A DNA stretch of 64,000 nt from Edwardsiella anguillarum (GCF_008801815.1 NZ_VZOX01000009.1), one strand, 5' to 3'; counted from the stretch's first letter, positions 43,690 to 52,749 are shown. Made by a program: numbers and translations. The notes: generated by a model not told the origin, from the letters alone.

Positions 43690-44865
43690 ATGGTTCAGGA
43701 CGCGGGCGGTATTGTGGTGGTCGGCGGTGGGATGGTGGGCACCGCGGCGGCCCTGGGACTGGCGCAGGCCGGCCTGCGGGTGACGGTGCTGGAGAACAGC
43801 CCGCCGCCGCCGTTTGTCCCAGACAGCGATCCCGATCTGCGCATCTCCGCCGTCAGCATGGCCAGCGTGCGCCTGCTGGAGCAGCTCGGGGTGTGGTCAG
43901 CGGTGCAGGCGATGCGCGCGGTGCCCTACCGCGGGCTGGAGACCTGGGAGTGGGCGTCGTCAACGGTCTCGTTTCGTGCCGAGACGCTCGGTCTGCCGTG
44001 TCTGGGCTTCATGCTGGAGAACCGGGTACTGCAGCGCGCACTGTGGCAGGCGCTGGAGGCCCACGAGGACGTCACGCTGTATACCGGGGCGGCGCTGCAG
44101 CAGTTACAGCGCGCCGGGCAGGGGTGGCAGCTGGCGCTGGATAACGGCGAAAGGCTCTATGCCGGATTGGTCATCGCGGCGGATGGCGCCGAGTCCCGGG
44201 TGCGCAGCCAGGCCGGCATCGGCGTTCACGGCTGGCAGTACCGCCACGACTGCATGCTGATCAGCGTGAAGACGCCGCCGGTGCCGCAGGATGTCACCTG
44301 GCAGCAGTTTACCCCGGATGGTCCGCGGGCGTTTTTGCCCCTGTGGCCCGGCTGGGGTTCGCTGGTGTGGTATGACAGCCCGTCGCGTATCCGTCAGCTG
44401 TTGGCGATGCCGCTGGCGCAGCTGAATGAGGCGATCCTGCGTTCGTTTCCCGCCCGACTGGGGCCGGTGCAGGCGGTGGCCGCGGCGGCGTTTCCGCTGA
44501 TTCGGCGCCACGCGCAGCGCTACGTGGACCAGGGACTGCTGCTGCTGGGCGATGCGGCGCACACCATTAACCCGCTCGCCGGGCAGGGGGTGAATCTGGG
44601 CTACCGCGACGTGTCGGCGCTGCTGGAGGTGGTGCCGGCGGCCGCGGCGCGCGGTGAGGCGTGGCAGACGCAGGCGGTGCTGCAGCGCTATCAGCGCCGT
44701 CGCCTGGGCGATAACCTGCTGATGCAGAGCGGGATGGATCTCTTTTACGGCGCCTTCAGCAACCGCTTGCCGCCGCTGATGCTGCTGCGCAATCTGGGGC
44801 TGATGGCGGCGGATCGCGCCGGTGGGCTCAAGGCACGCGCGCTGCGCTACGCTATCGGGCTGTAG
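43690..44865 (+). CDS. ubiF: UbiF, 3-demethoxyubiquinol 3-hydroxylase
   Basis: A 391-residue flavin monooxygenase for a late ring hydroxylation of aerobic ubiquinone synthesis. FAD-binding motifs are GGGMVGTAAALGLAQAG at the N-terminus, IAADGAESRVR in the middle (DG motif) and GDAAHTINPLAGQGVNLG near the C-terminus. The ATG at 43690 follows GGGGGAGAGG; the open frame upstream lacks homology. It is divergent from miaB and convergent with the tRNA operon, as in E. coli. Confidence 0.95.
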   Translation: MVQDAGGIVVVGGGMVGTAAALGLAQAGLRVTVLENSPPPPFVPDSDPDLRISAVSMASVRLLEQLGVWSAVQAMRAVPYRGLETWEWASSTVSFRAETLGLPCLGFMLENRVLQRALWQALEAHEDVTLYTGAALQQLQRAGQGWQLALDNGERLYAGLVIAADGAESRVRSQAGIGVHGWQYRHDCMLISVKTPPVPQDVTWQQFTPDGPRAFLPLWPGWGSLVWYDSPSRIRQLLAMPLAQLNEAILRSFPARLGPVQAVAAAAFPLIRRHAQRYVDQGLLLLGDAAHTINPLAGQGVNLGYRDVSALLEVVPAAAARGEAWQTQAVLQRYQRRRLGDNLLMQSGMDLFYGAFSNRLPPLMLLRNLGLMAADRAGGLKARALRYAIGL

Positions 44866-44926
44866 TCGATGGCGGCGGGCGGTGCGTCGTGTGGCGCGCC
44901 GCCAAAGGCGCGGGCAAACGGCAGGC

Positions 44927-44952
44927 AAAAAAAAGCCCACCCGAAGGTGAGC
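44927..44952 (-). terminator. Terminator of the tRNA operon
   Basis: On the minus strand GCTCACC-TTCG-GGTGGGC is a 7-bp stem with a stable tetraloop followed by a run of eight T residues. It lies 9 bases after the 3' end of the last tRNA-Gln. Confidence 0.92.
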
Positions 44953-44960
44953 TCTCTTAT

Positions 44961-45035
44961 TGGCTGGGGTACGAGGATTCGAACCTCGGGATGGCGGAAT
45001 CAGAATCCGCTGCCTTACCGCTTGGCGATACCCCA
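44961..45035 (-). tRNA. glnX: tRNA-Gln (CUG)
   Basis: A 75-base tRNA including an encoded CCA. The anticodon loop reads TTCTGAT (anticodon CTG, reading CAG). The T arm GAGGTTCGAATCCTC is intact. It is identical to the copy at 45090-45164 and is the last gene of the seven-tRNA operon, matching E. coli glnX by order. Confidence 0.96.
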
Positions 45036-45089
45036 ATTGTTGGGTGGCACCTTTCGATGCGCGGCCCGCCGTGGCGAACCGAATAAATT

Positions 45090-45164
45090 TGGCTGGGGTA
45101 CGAGGATTCGAACCTCGGGATGGCGGAATCAGAATCCGCTGCCTTACCGCTTGGCGATACCCCA
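45090..45164 (-). tRNA. glnV: tRNA-Gln (CUG)
   Basis: A 75-base tRNA with encoded CCA and anticodon CTG, identical in sequence to the glnX copy. By position it corresponds to glnV (supE) of E. coli. Confidence 0.96.
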
Positions 45165-45168
45165 AAAG

Positions 45169-45245
45169 TGGTGGCTACGACGGGATTCGAACCTGTGACC
45201 CCATCATTATGAGTGATGTGCTCTAACCAACTGAGCTACGTAGCC
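45169..45245 (-). tRNA. metU: tRNA-Met (CAU), elongator
   Basis: A 77-base tRNA with encoded CCA and anticodon CAT. It starts GGCTACGTAGCTCAGTTGG, as in the E. coli elongator tRNA-Met, and is identical to the copy at 45616-45692. Only 4 bases separate it from glnV. Confidence 0.96.
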
Positions 45246-45301
45246 ATCAATGTGTTACTAGTAAATCATACAACTTATTGAATTTCAATCATTATTTTCT
45301 G

Positions 45302-45376
45302 TGGCTGGGGTACCAGGATTCGAACCTGGGGATGGCGGGATCAAAACCCGCTGCCTTACCGCTTGGCGATACCCCA
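45302..45376 (-). tRNA. glnW: tRNA-Gln (UUG)
   Basis: A 75-base tRNA with encoded CCA. The anticodon loop TTTTGAT gives anticodon TTG, reading CAA. It is identical to the copy at 45415-45489. Confidence 0.96.
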
Positions 45377-45414
45377 TCAGGGACTGTATCCAGTCTCCAT
45401 CGAGACAGAAAATA

Positions 45415-45489
45415 TGGCTGGGGTACCAGGATTCGAACCTGGGGATGGCGGGATCAAAACCCGCTGCCTTACCGCTTGGCGATACCCCA
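45415..45489 (-). tRNA. glnU: tRNA-Gln (UUG)
   Basis: A 75-base tRNA with encoded CCA and anticodon TTG, identical to glnW. It lies between leuW and glnW, as in E. coli. Confidence 0.96.
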
Positions 45490-45511
45490 TCCGACACAAG
45501 CCGGGTTGAAA

Positions 45512-45596
45512 TGGTGCGGGAGACGAGACTTGAACTCGTACACCTTGCGGCGCCAGAACCTAAATCTGGTGCGTCTACCAATTTCGCCACTCCCGC
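45512..45596 (-). tRNA. leuW: tRNA-Leu (UAG)
   Basis: An 85-base class II tRNA with a long variable arm and encoded CCA. The anticodon loop ATTTAGG gives anticodon TAG, reading CUA/CUN. Second gene of the operon, matching E. coli leuW. Confidence 0.96.
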
Positions 45597-45615
45597 CCAC
45601 TTGCGTAATAAAGAG

Positions 45616-45692
45616 TGGTGGCTACGACGGGATTCGAACCTGTGACCCCATCATTATGAGTGATGTGCTCTAACCAACTGAGCTACGTAGCC
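45616..45692 (-). tRNA. metT: tRNA-Met (CAU), elongator
   Basis: A 77-base tRNA with encoded CCA and anticodon CAT, identical to metU. First gene of the metT-leuW-glnU-glnW-metU-glnV-glnX operon; a strong promoter lies about 40 bases upstream. Confidence 0.96.
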
Positions 45693-45731
45693 GTTCTTTA
45701 TTCGCTAGCCTTCATCGGCGTTGCGGGGCGC

Positions 45732-45760
45732 ATTATGCGGATATGGGGGGGAAGCGTCAA
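45732..45760 (-). promoter_or_regulatory. Sigma-70 promoter of the tRNA operon
   Basis: On the minus strand TTGACG (45755-45760) is separated by 17 bases from CATAAT (45732-45737), followed by GCGCCCCGC. A GC-rich discriminator of this type is the mark of stringently controlled stable-RNA promoters (ppGpp/DksA). The transcript would start about 30-35 bases before metT. Confidence 0.85.
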
Positions 45761-45922
45761 CCCCTTTTTTAGCAGAAACGCCATCGTCGCGCACGTTTGC
45801 CGATTGATTATACAGGTCGGCGTGAAAAGCAGCAAAAGTCGGTGAAAAGTAGGCTAACGCCGGCCTGACAGGGGGAGTCGGTGCGGCGCGCCCGCTAGGG
45901 AAGAGGGCGCTGCCGCGGGAGG

Positions 45923-47584
45923 TTAATAGGCGGACTGGTGTACGCCGACGGCGCGTCCGGAGGGGTCGTCCATTTTACGCAGGGACGCGTCCCACTCGAT
46001 GGCCTTGGCGGAGGAGCACGCGACGGAGGGGCCACCGGGCACGCACTCCGCGGCGCTCGGCAGCGGGAACAGCTGCTCAAAGATATCGCGGTACAGGTAG
46101 GCCTCCTTGCTGGTCGGCGTGTTGTGGGGAAAGCGGAAGCGGGCGTTGGCCAGCGCCTGGTCGCTGACCTGGACGGCGGCGGCCGCTTTCAGCGAGTCTA
46201 TCCAGCTGTAGCCGACGCCGTCGGAGAACTGCTCCTTCTGGCGCCAGGCGACGCTGGCCGGCAGGTAGGACTCGAAGCATTCGCGCAGCAGCTGCTTTTC
46301 GATGCGTCCGTCGCCGCACATCTTGTCGCGCGGGTTGAGGCGCATGGCCACGTCTAAAAACGCCTTGTCGAGGAACGGAACCCGCGCCTCGACGCCCCAG
46401 GCGGCCATCGCCTTGTTGGCGCGTGCGCAGTCATACATATGCAGCGCCAGCAGCTTGCGCACCGTCTCGTCGTGGAACTCTTTGGCGTTGGGAGCCTTAT
46501 GGAAATAGAGGTAGCCGCCGAACACCTCGTCGGCGCCTTCGCCGGAGAGCACCATTTTGATCCCCATCGCTTTAATTTTACGGGCCATCAGGTACATCGG
46601 CGTCGAGGCGCGGATGGTGGTGACGTCGTAGGTTTCGATGTGGTAAATCACGTCGCGGATGGCGTCCATACCCTCTTGGACGGTGAAGTGGATCTCATGG
46701 TGCACCGTGCCGAGGTGGTCGGCGACCTCTTGGGCGGCCTTCAGATCCGGCGCCCCCGGCAGGCCGACGGCAAAGGAGTGCAGCTGTGGCCACCAGGCGG
46801 CGCTGCGCTCGTCATCTTCGACGCGGCGGGCGGCAAACTTCTTGGTGATGGCGGAGATAATGGACGAATCCAGCCCGCCGGAGAGCAGAACCCCGTAGGG
46901 CACGTCGGACATCAGGTGGCTTCTGACCGACTCCTCCAGCGCGCAGCGCAGCGCGGCGGCGTCGGTGGGGTTATGTTCGACGGCGGCATAGTCGAACCAG
47001 TCGCGCCGGTAGTAGCGGCGGATCTCGCCGTCGCGGCTCCACAGGGCGCTGCCGGCGGGGAATTCACGCAGCGTCCGGCATACCGGCACCAGCGCCTTCA
47101 TCTCGGAGGCGACAAACAGGTTGCCGTGCTCATCGTGCCCCATGTACAGCGGGATGATCCCCAGGTGATCGCGGCCGATCAGATAGGCGTCCCGCTCGGC
47201 GTCATACAGAATAAAGGCAAACATGCCGCGCAGCTGGTCGAGGAAGTCCGGGCCATACTCCTGGTACAGCGCCAGGATCACCTCGCAGTCGGAGCCGGTC
47301 TGAAACGCATAGCGATCGCCCAGGCGTTCACGCAGCGCCTGGTGGTTATAAATTTCACCGTTGACCGCCAGAACATGGGTGCGCTGTGCGTTGTACAGCG
47401 GCTGGGCGCCGGTGTTGACGTCGACGATAGACAGGCGCTCATGGGCCAGAATAGCGCGTTCACCGGCATAGATGCCGGACCAGTCCGGGCCGCGGTGGCG
47501 CATCAGTCGGGACATCTCCAGCGCTGTCTTGCGCAGCGCCTGCGGATCGGTTTTCAGGTCGAGCACTCCAAAGATCGAACACAT
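45923..47584 (-). CDS. asnB: AsnB, glutamine-hydrolysing asparagine synthetase
   Basis: A 553-residue enzyme, one residue shorter than E. coli AsnB. The N-terminal glutaminase domain begins with the nucleophile Cys2 (MCSIFGV) and includes RHRGPDWSG and NGEIYNH. The synthetase domain has the ATP-pyrophosphatase loop SGGLDSS. It makes asparagine from aspartate, glutamine and ATP. It lies between the tRNA operon and nagD, as in E. coli. Confidence 0.97.
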   Translation of the reverse strand: MCSIFGVLDLKTDPQALRKTALEMSRLMRHRGPDWSGIYAGERAILAHERLSIVDVNTGAQPLYNAQRTHVLAVNGEIYNHQALRERLGDRYAFQTGSDCEVILALYQEYGPDFLDQLRGMFAFILYDAERDAYLIGRDHLGIIPLYMGHDEHGNLFVASEMKALVPVCRTLREFPAGSALWSRDGEIRRYYRRDWFDYAAVEHNPTDAAALRCALEESVRSHLMSDVPYGVLLSGGLDSSIISAITKKFAARRVEDDERSAAWWPQLHSFAVGLPGAPDLKAAQEVADHLGTVHHEIHFTVQEGMDAIRDVIYHIETYDVTTIRASTPMYLMARKIKAMGIKMVLSGEGADEVFGGYLYFHKAPNAKEFHDETVRKLLALHMYDCARANKAMAAWGVEARVPFLDKAFLDVAMRLNPRDKMCGDGRIEKQLLRECFESYLPASVAWRQKEQFSDGVGYSWIDSLKAAAAVQVSDQALANARFRFPHNTPTSKEAYLYRDIFEQLFPLPSAAECVPGGPSVACSSAKAIEWDASLRKMDDPSGRAVGVHQSAY

Positions 47585-47771
47585 AGCGTTTCCCCTACGG
47601 CATTGGCGGTATCAGGTGGCGCGGCGCCCTGCGGCGCGGCGGATGACATCAACATGCGTCATCCGATGAATGAAAATCAAGTATTTTGCTCTGGCGGGGT
47701 AAAAAAGTTTTTTGCTGGCGCTTATTTTTAGATAGACTTCAAAAAAAACGCGATTTTATTGAAGAATATCT

Positions 47772-47794
47772 AAAAAAAGGCGGCCGTGGCCGCC
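47772..47794 (-). terminator. Rho-independent terminator after nagD
   Basis: On the minus strand GGCGGCC-AC-GGCCGCC forms a strong GC hairpin followed by seven T residues, 12 bases after the nagD stop. It insulates nagD from asnB. Confidence 0.88.
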
Positions 47795-47805
47795 GCAGGG
47801 GGCGA

Positions 47806-48558
47806 TTACAGAATGTCGATGTCGGCCACCGACGGATAGATATAGCTGGGGCGGAAGGGCATGGTGTCCACGTCTTCCAGGGTGGAGACGCCGGAGAGCA
47901 CCAGAATGGTCTCCAGTCCTGCCTGGAAGCCGGCCAGAATATCGGTTTTCAGGTTATCGCCGATGATAACGGTGCTTTCCGAATGGGCCTGCATCTTGTT
48001 CAGCGCGGCGCGGATAATCCACGGGCTGGGTTTGCCGACGTAAAACGGCGCGCGGCCGGCGATTAGCTCGATGGGCGCGCACAGGGCGCCGCAGGCGGGA
48101 AAGAAGCCGCGGCCGTGGGAGTCGGGGTTGGTGGCGATAAAGCGCGCGCCGTGGGCGACGAAGTAGGCCGCCTTGTGGATCATCTCCCAGTTATAGGAGC
48201 GGGTCTCGCCGACGATCACGAAGTCCGGGTTGATGTCGGTGATGGTGAAGCCGGCCTTGTACAGCTCGTGGATCAGCGCCCCCTCGCCGATGACGTAGGC
48301 TTTCTTGCCCTCCTGTCGCTTGAGGAAGTCGGCGGTCGCCATGGCGGAGGTATAGAACACCTGCTCAGGGACGTCGATGCCGGCGGAGGCAAAACGGTTG
48401 GCCAGATCCTGCCCGGTCTGCGCGGGGTAGTTGGTCAGGATCACCAGCGGCATCTCCTGCTGCTGCAGCCGCTGTAAAAACTCACGGGCGCCGGGAACCG
48501 GCGTATTGTCGTGCATCAGGACGCCGTCAATATCGCAAATAACGCTTTTTATTGTCAT
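47806..48558 (-). CDS. nagD: NagD, UMP/ribonucleotide phosphatase (HAD family)
   Basis: A 250-residue HAD phosphatase, the same length as E. coli NagD. The nucleophile motif DIDGVL is at the N-terminus, ILTNYPAQTG is motif II, and GKPSPWII and IGDNLKTDILAG carry motifs III and IV. It dephosphorylates UMP and other nucleotides in vitro; its role in amino-sugar use is unclear. In E. coli it ends nagBACD, but here a plus-strand AlaX gene separates it from nagC, so it must have its own promoter. Confidence 0.95.
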   Translation of the reverse strand: MTIKSVICDIDGVLMHDNTPVPGAREFLQRLQQQEMPLVILTNYPAQTGQDLANRFASAGIDVPEQVFYTSAMATADFLKRQEGKKAYVIGEGALIHELYKAGFTITDINPDFVIVGETRSYNWEMIHKAAYFVAHGARFIATNPDSHGRGFFPACGALCAPIELIAGRAPFYVGKPSPWIIRAALNKMQAHSESTVIIGDNLKTDILAGFQAGLETILVLSGVSTLEDVDTMPFRPSYIYPSVADIDIL

Positions 48559-48734
48559 AGCTGAGAGCTTCTCGTTGATAATGCAGTTAGTGACTATACC
48601 ACGGCTGAGCGTATTATCGCCCGCTTCACGCCGGGCCGGGGCGGCAATCAGGGGGTGCAGTCGCCGGTCCGCTGGGGTAGAGTCAGAGGGACGTACGTGC
48701 GGGGATACCCAGATCAGGATAAATGAGGACGAAT

Positions 48735-49502
48735 ATGGAATTTCACTATGACCGTGACCGCGTCTATGCGCAGCCGGCGACGCAGCGGGTATATAACCAG
48801 GAGCCCTACCTGACCCGCCTGGAAGCTACGCTGCTGTACCTTGAAAACGATCTGGCGGTGTTCGACAGGACCATCTTCTACGCCGAGTCGGGGGGACAGG
48901 TTTGCGACGTCGGGTCGATCCGCTCCGCCGCGGGCGGAACGCCTTGCCCGGTGGTCGATGTGCAGCACCGGCTGGGGCATAAGCTGTATATCAAGCGCGA
49001 GGGGGTCAACGTACCGCTGGTGGACGTGGAGACGCGGATCGTACACCGCCTGGCCCACGCGGCGGATCTGCAGCCCGGCGACCGCGTTATCATGCAGATC
49101 GACTGGCCGCGGCGCTACGCCATCATGCGCCACCATACGCTGGCGCACTTTCTGTTCTCCGCCATTAACCGCCACTTCAGCGCCGGCGTCGGCGTCAAGG
49201 GGTGCACCATCGATGCGCAGAGGGCGGTGTTCTCACTGGATAAGAAGCTGAGCGAGGATGACTTCTCCGCCATTCAGGCCCATACCCGCGATATGCTGGC
49301 GCAGGCGCACCCCTTGGCGGTAGAGCCGGCGCCGGAGACGGACAGCCTCTTCTATTGGCGCTATGGCGAGACGCTGATCCCCTGCGGCGGCACCCACGTG
49401 CAGGCACTGTCCGAGGTCAGCGACGCGGCGATCTTTTTCCATAAAAAGAGCAGCGGCCGCGAGCGCAGTCGGATCGCTATCGCGCTGCAGCCCCTGGTAT
49501 AA
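48735..49502 (+). CDS. AlaX-type alanyl-tRNA editing protein
   Basis: A 255-residue free-standing homologue of the AlaRS editing domain. It has an N-terminal beta-barrel portion (FYAESGGQVCDVG), the zinc/editing motif HHTLAH and the CGGTHV motif. Such proteins deacylate mischarged Ser- or Gly-tRNA-Ala in trans. The ATG at 48735 with GAGGAC upstream is preferred to one 12 bases earlier. It is inserted between nagC (convergent) and nagD (divergent), interrupting the usual nagBACD order. The long form with a full barrel suggests the AlaX-M/L class. Confidence 0.88.
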   Translation: MEFHYDRDRVYAQPATQRVYNQEPYLTRLEATLLYLENDLAVFDRTIFYAESGGQVCDVGSIRSAAGGTPCPVVDVQHRLGHKLYIKREGVNVPLVDVETRIVHRLAHAADLQPGDRVIMQIDWPRRYAIMRHHTLAHFLFSAINRHFSAGVGVKGCTIDAQRAVFSLDKKLSEDDFSAIQAHTRDMLAQAHPLAVEPAPETDSLFYWRYGETLIPCGGTHVQALSEVSDAAIFFHKKSSGRERSRIAIALQPLV

Positions 49503-49521
49503 CCGACGCGCCGCGCGATTC

Positions 49522-50748
49522 TCAGTCGTGATGCTCCAGCAGACGCTGCAGCAGCGCGCCGTTCAGCATGGCGCGCTTGACCAGCGCGAAGGCGCCGATG
49601 GCGGAGCGGTGGTCGAGCTCGGAGGTGACCACCGGCAGGTTGTGGCGAAAGTTTTTCAGCGTCTGGGTCTGAATGCAGCGCTCGATGGCCGGCAATAGGA
49701 TCTTGCCGGCTTCGGTTATCTCGCCGGCGATGACGATCTTCTGGGGATTGAACAGGTTGATGGTGATAGCGATAGCGCGCCCCAGGTTGCGCCCGACCCG
49801 TTCAATCACCTCGACGGCTAAACTATCGCCGCGGTTGGCGGCCCGGCAAATGGCGTTGATGGTACAGCCGTCGGCCGTCAGGCTGCTAGGGTAGCCCTGC
49901 TCCAGCAGGCGACGGGTATGCTGTTCGATAGCCGCATTGGCCGCCACGGTTTCCAGACAGCCAAAGTTGCCGCAGTGGCAGCGTTCTCCCAGCGGATCTA
50001 TCTGGATATGGCCGATCTCCCCGACGTTGCCGTTGCTGCCGAGGAAGATGTTCTCATCGACGATGATCCCGGCGCCGGTGCCGCGGTGCAGCCGCACCAG
50101 GATCGAGTCCCGGCAGTCGCGGCTGGCGCCGAAGTAGTGTTCGGCCAGCGCCAGGCTGCGGATATCGTGACCGATAAAGCAGGCCAGGCGGAAGCGCGCC
50201 TCTAGGCGTTCAACCAGCGGCCAGTCGCTGACCGTAATGTGTGGCATGTAGCGGACGATACCGAGATCCGGATCGACCAGCCCGGGCAGCATCAGGGCGA
50301 TGGCTATCAGCTCGCGGATTTTGCGCTGGTAATCGTTAATGAAGTGGTCGATGGCCTGAAACAGGGCGTGCTCGACGGTCTCCTGGGTGCGCTGCGGCAG
50401 CGGGTAGTGCGTCTCCGCCAGCGCCTTGCCGCTGAGGTCATACAGGGTGATGGTGGCGTCGTGGCGCCCCAGGCGAATGGCGATCGCCTGGAAGCGACGC
50501 GTCTCGGTGACGATGGAGATGGCGCGCCGCCCGCCGGTGGAGGCCTGCTGATCGACCTCTTTGATCAGCCCGCGCTCCAGCAGCTGGCGGGTGATCTTGG
50601 TGACGCTGGCGGGGGCCAGCTGGCTGTATTCGGCAATCTGAATCCGTGAGATCGGACCCTGCTGATCGATCAGGCGGTAGACCGCCGCGCTGTTCAGCTG
50701 CTTTACCAGATCGACGTTACCAATTTGTCCCTGTCCGCCAGTGGCCAT
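49522..50748 (-). CDS. nagC: NagC, GlcNAc-6-P-responsive repressor
   Basis: A 408-residue ROK-family regulator. The N-terminal winged helix (QLNSAAVYRLIDQQGPISR, then LAPASVTKITRQLLERGLI) binds DNA; the C-terminal sugar-kinase-like domain has the zinc motif CHCGNFGCLE and GEIGHIQ. It represses nagE, nagBA and, in E. coli, also chiP, and is released by GlcNAc-6-P. The ATG at 50748 (MATGGQGQIGNVDLVKQ) with GAGAG upstream was chosen over one nine codons earlier. It starts 24 bases after the nagA stop. Confidence 0.96.
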   Translation of the reverse strand: MATGGQGQIGNVDLVKQLNSAAVYRLIDQQGPISRIQIAEYSQLAPASVTKITRQLLERGLIKEVDQQASTGGRRAISIVTETRRFQAIAIRLGRHDATITLYDLSGKALAETHYPLPQRTQETVEHALFQAIDHFINDYQRKIRELIAIALMLPGLVDPDLGIVRYMPHITVSDWPLVERLEARFRLACFIGHDIRSLALAEHYFGASRDCRDSILVRLHRGTGAGIIVDENIFLGSNGNVGEIGHIQIDPLGERCHCGNFGCLETVAANAAIEQHTRRLLEQGYPSSLTADGCTINAICRAANRGDSLAVEVIERVGRNLGRAIAITINLFNPQKIVIAGEITEAGKILLPAIERCIQTQTLKNFRHNLPVVTSELDHRSAIGAFALVKRAMLNGALLQRLLEHHD

Positions 50749-50771
50749 CACTCTCTCACCTGTGTTGTCAT

Positions 50772-51926
50772 TCAACCGCCGCGCTGGTAGACGGTTTCGC
50801 CGTTAACGATGGTCGTGGTTACCCGGAAGTCGCGGGTAAACGCCGTCAGGTTGGCGACCTTACCCGGCTCGATGCTGCCCAGCCGCTGCGCGACGCCGAT
50901 GGCGCGCGCCGGATAGAGGCTGGCCATGCGCAGAGCTTCATCCAGCGCAATGCCGACGTGCTCAACGCTGTTTTGCACCGCCTCTATCATGGTCAGCGCC
51001 GATCCGCTCAGCGTACCATTTTCATCCACGACCAGCCCATTGCGGTAATATACTGTTTTCCCCGCGAAAATGAAGCTGTCAATGTCTGAACCCGCCGGCG
51101 CGGTGGCGTCGGTGACCAGCACCAGGTGGTCGCCCTTGAGCTTTTTCGCCATGCGGATGTTCGGCCAGGCCACGTGGTGGCCGTCGGCGATGATACCGGT
51201 ATACACCTCAGGGGTGTCGAAAATGGCGCCCATCAGCCCCGGCGCGCGGCCGCTGATCGCCGGCATCGCATTGTAGAGGTGGGTGGCAAAGCGCATTCCG
51301 GCGGCGAAGCCGCGGCGCGCCTCTTCGTAGCTGGCGTTGGAGTGGCCGGCGGAGACCACGATCCCGGCGGCGCGTAGCTGTTGAATGGCCGCGTCGTCGC
51401 TCATCTCCGGCGCCATGGTCACCTTGACGACGGCCTCGGCGTGGCTGCAGATAAAGTCGAGCATGGCGCGATCCGGGCGGCGGATATAGCGCGGGTTATG
51501 GGTGCCCTTTTTCTCCAGGCTGATATAGGGCCCTTCAATATGCAGCCCCAGCGCCTGGTTACGCTGGCGGCGCAGATAGGACTGCATCACCGTAATACCG
51601 CGTTGCATCATGGCGTCGCTGCAGGTGATCAGCGTCGGCAGGTAGCTGGTGCAGCCGGCACGCTCGTTGGCGCGCTGCATGATCTCCAGCGTCTGCTCGC
51701 TGACGGCCTCTTCGCTGTCGTTAAACTGCACGCCGCCGCAGCCGTTGAGCTGAACGTCGATAAAGCCGGGGGCCAGGATGGCGCCGCCCAGATCGCGGGT
51801 GGCGATATCCGGTGCGAGCGCAGACTCGGGACAGATTTTTTCAATTAAACCATTGGCGATCACCACAGCATGGTCGTCAAGAATATCGTGGCCGGTATAA
51901 ATCCGACAGTGAGTTAAGGCGTACAT
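50772..51926 (-). CDS. nagA: NagA, N-acetylglucosamine-6-phosphate deacetylase
   Basis: A 384-residue amidohydrolase that deacetylates GlcNAc-6-P to GlcN-6-P. Family motifs are APGFIDVQLNGCGG, GLHIEGPYI, VSAGHSNASY, ATHLYNAM and the catalytic Asp segment LVTDATAPAG. The ATG at 51926 (MYALTHCRIYTGH) follows GGGGGAA; an in-frame GTG one codon earlier is less likely. It begins 22 bases after nagB. Confidence 0.97.
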   Translation of the reverse strand: MYALTHCRIYTGHDILDDHAVVIANGLIEKICPESALAPDIATRDLGGAILAPGFIDVQLNGCGGVQFNDSEEAVSEQTLEIMQRANERAGCTSYLPTLITCSDAMMQRGITVMQSYLRRQRNQALGLHIEGPYISLEKKGTHNPRYIRRPDRAMLDFICSHAEAVVKVTMAPEMSDDAAIQQLRAAGIVVSAGHSNASYEEARRGFAAGMRFATHLYNAMPAISGRAPGLMGAIFDTPEVYTGIIADGHHVAWPNIRMAKKLKGDHLVLVTDATAPAGSDIDSFIFAGKTVYYRNGLVVDENGTLSGSALTMIEAVQNSVEHVGIALDEALRMASLYPARAIGVAQRLGSIEPGKVANLTAFTRDFRVTTTIVNGETVYQRGG

Positions 51927-51948
51927 CACATTCCCCCGGACGTAATTA

Positions 51949-52749
51949 TCAGAGATCTTTCATATTTTCCGCTTCGAGCTCGCGGAAATAGTTAACGGTT
52001 TTAACCTTCAGCTCCATGGTCGCCGGCTGATCGCAGACCACCACGGACTTAGGATGCAGCTGCAGGGCGCTGATAGTCCACATATGGTTGACGCTGCCCT
52101 CGACCGCGGCCTGCAGCGCCAGGGATTTAGCGTGACCGGTTACCAGGATCATCACCTCTTCCGCGTCCAGCAGGGTGCCCACGCCGACGGTCAGCGCATA
52201 CTTCGGCACCAGACTGATGTCGCCGTTGAAGAAGCGGGAGTTGGCGATGCGGGTATCTTCGGTCAGGGTCTTGATCCGGGTGCGCGAAGCCAGCGAAGAG
52301 GCTGGCTCATTGAAGGCGATATGCCCGTCGTTGCCGACGCCGCCCATGAACAGATTGATCTTACCATAGGCGCGGATCTTCTCTTCGTAGCGGCGGCACT
52401 CGGCGTCCACGTCCGGCGCGTTACCATTTAACAAATTGATATTTTCTTTCTGAATATCAATATGGTTGAAGAAATTATTATACATAAAGCTGTGATAGCT
52501 TTCCGGGTGTGATTCTGCCAGACCTACGTATTCATCCATGTTGAAGGTGACGACGTGGCGGAAGCTCACCTCACCGGCCTGATAGAGTTCGATCAGACGC
52601 TTATAGGTTTGCAGCGGGGTGCTACCGGTCGGCAGACCCAGCACAAACGGGCGCTCGGCGGTAGGCTTGAACGCGTTGATGCGCTTAACGATATGGCGGG
52701 CAGACCACAGGCCAACGTCGGTCGCGTTATGCAGCGGAATAAGTCTCAT
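51949..52749 (-). CDS. nagB: NagB, glucosamine-6-phosphate deaminase
   Basis: A 266-residue enzyme, the same length as E. coli NagB. It isomerises and deaminates GlcN-6-P to fructose-6-P and ammonium and is allosterically activated by GlcNAc-6-P. TFNMDEYVGL and GGVGNDGHIAFNEPAS contain the catalytic Asp and His. The ATG at 52749 (MRLIPLHNATDVG) with AGGTGCC upstream is the family start, although the frame is open 21 codons further. It is divergent from nagE. Confidence 0.97.
   Translation of the reverse strand: MRLIPLHNATDVGLWSARHIVKRINAFKPTAERPFVLGLPTGSTPLQTYKRLIELYQAGEVSFRHVVTFNMDEYVGLAESHPESYHSFMYNNFFNHIDIQKENINLLNGNAPDVDAECRRYEEKIRAYGKINLFMGGVGNDGHIAFNEPASSLASRTRIKTLTEDTRIANSRFFNGDISLVPKYALTVGVGTLLDAEEVMILVTGHAKSLALQAAVEGSVNHMWTISALQLHPKSVVVCDQPATMELKVKTVNYFRELEAENMKDL

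Noticed and set aside
45278..45673. Short open frames across the tRNA cluster with repeated peptide phrases
   Set aside because: They are translations of repeated tRNA-Gln and tRNA-Met genes and are not proteins.
44961..45692. Direct repeats that could suggest a CRISPR-like or duplicated array
   Set aside because: The repeated units fold as tRNAs with encoded CCA; spacing is irregular and the order equals the E. coli tRNA operon.
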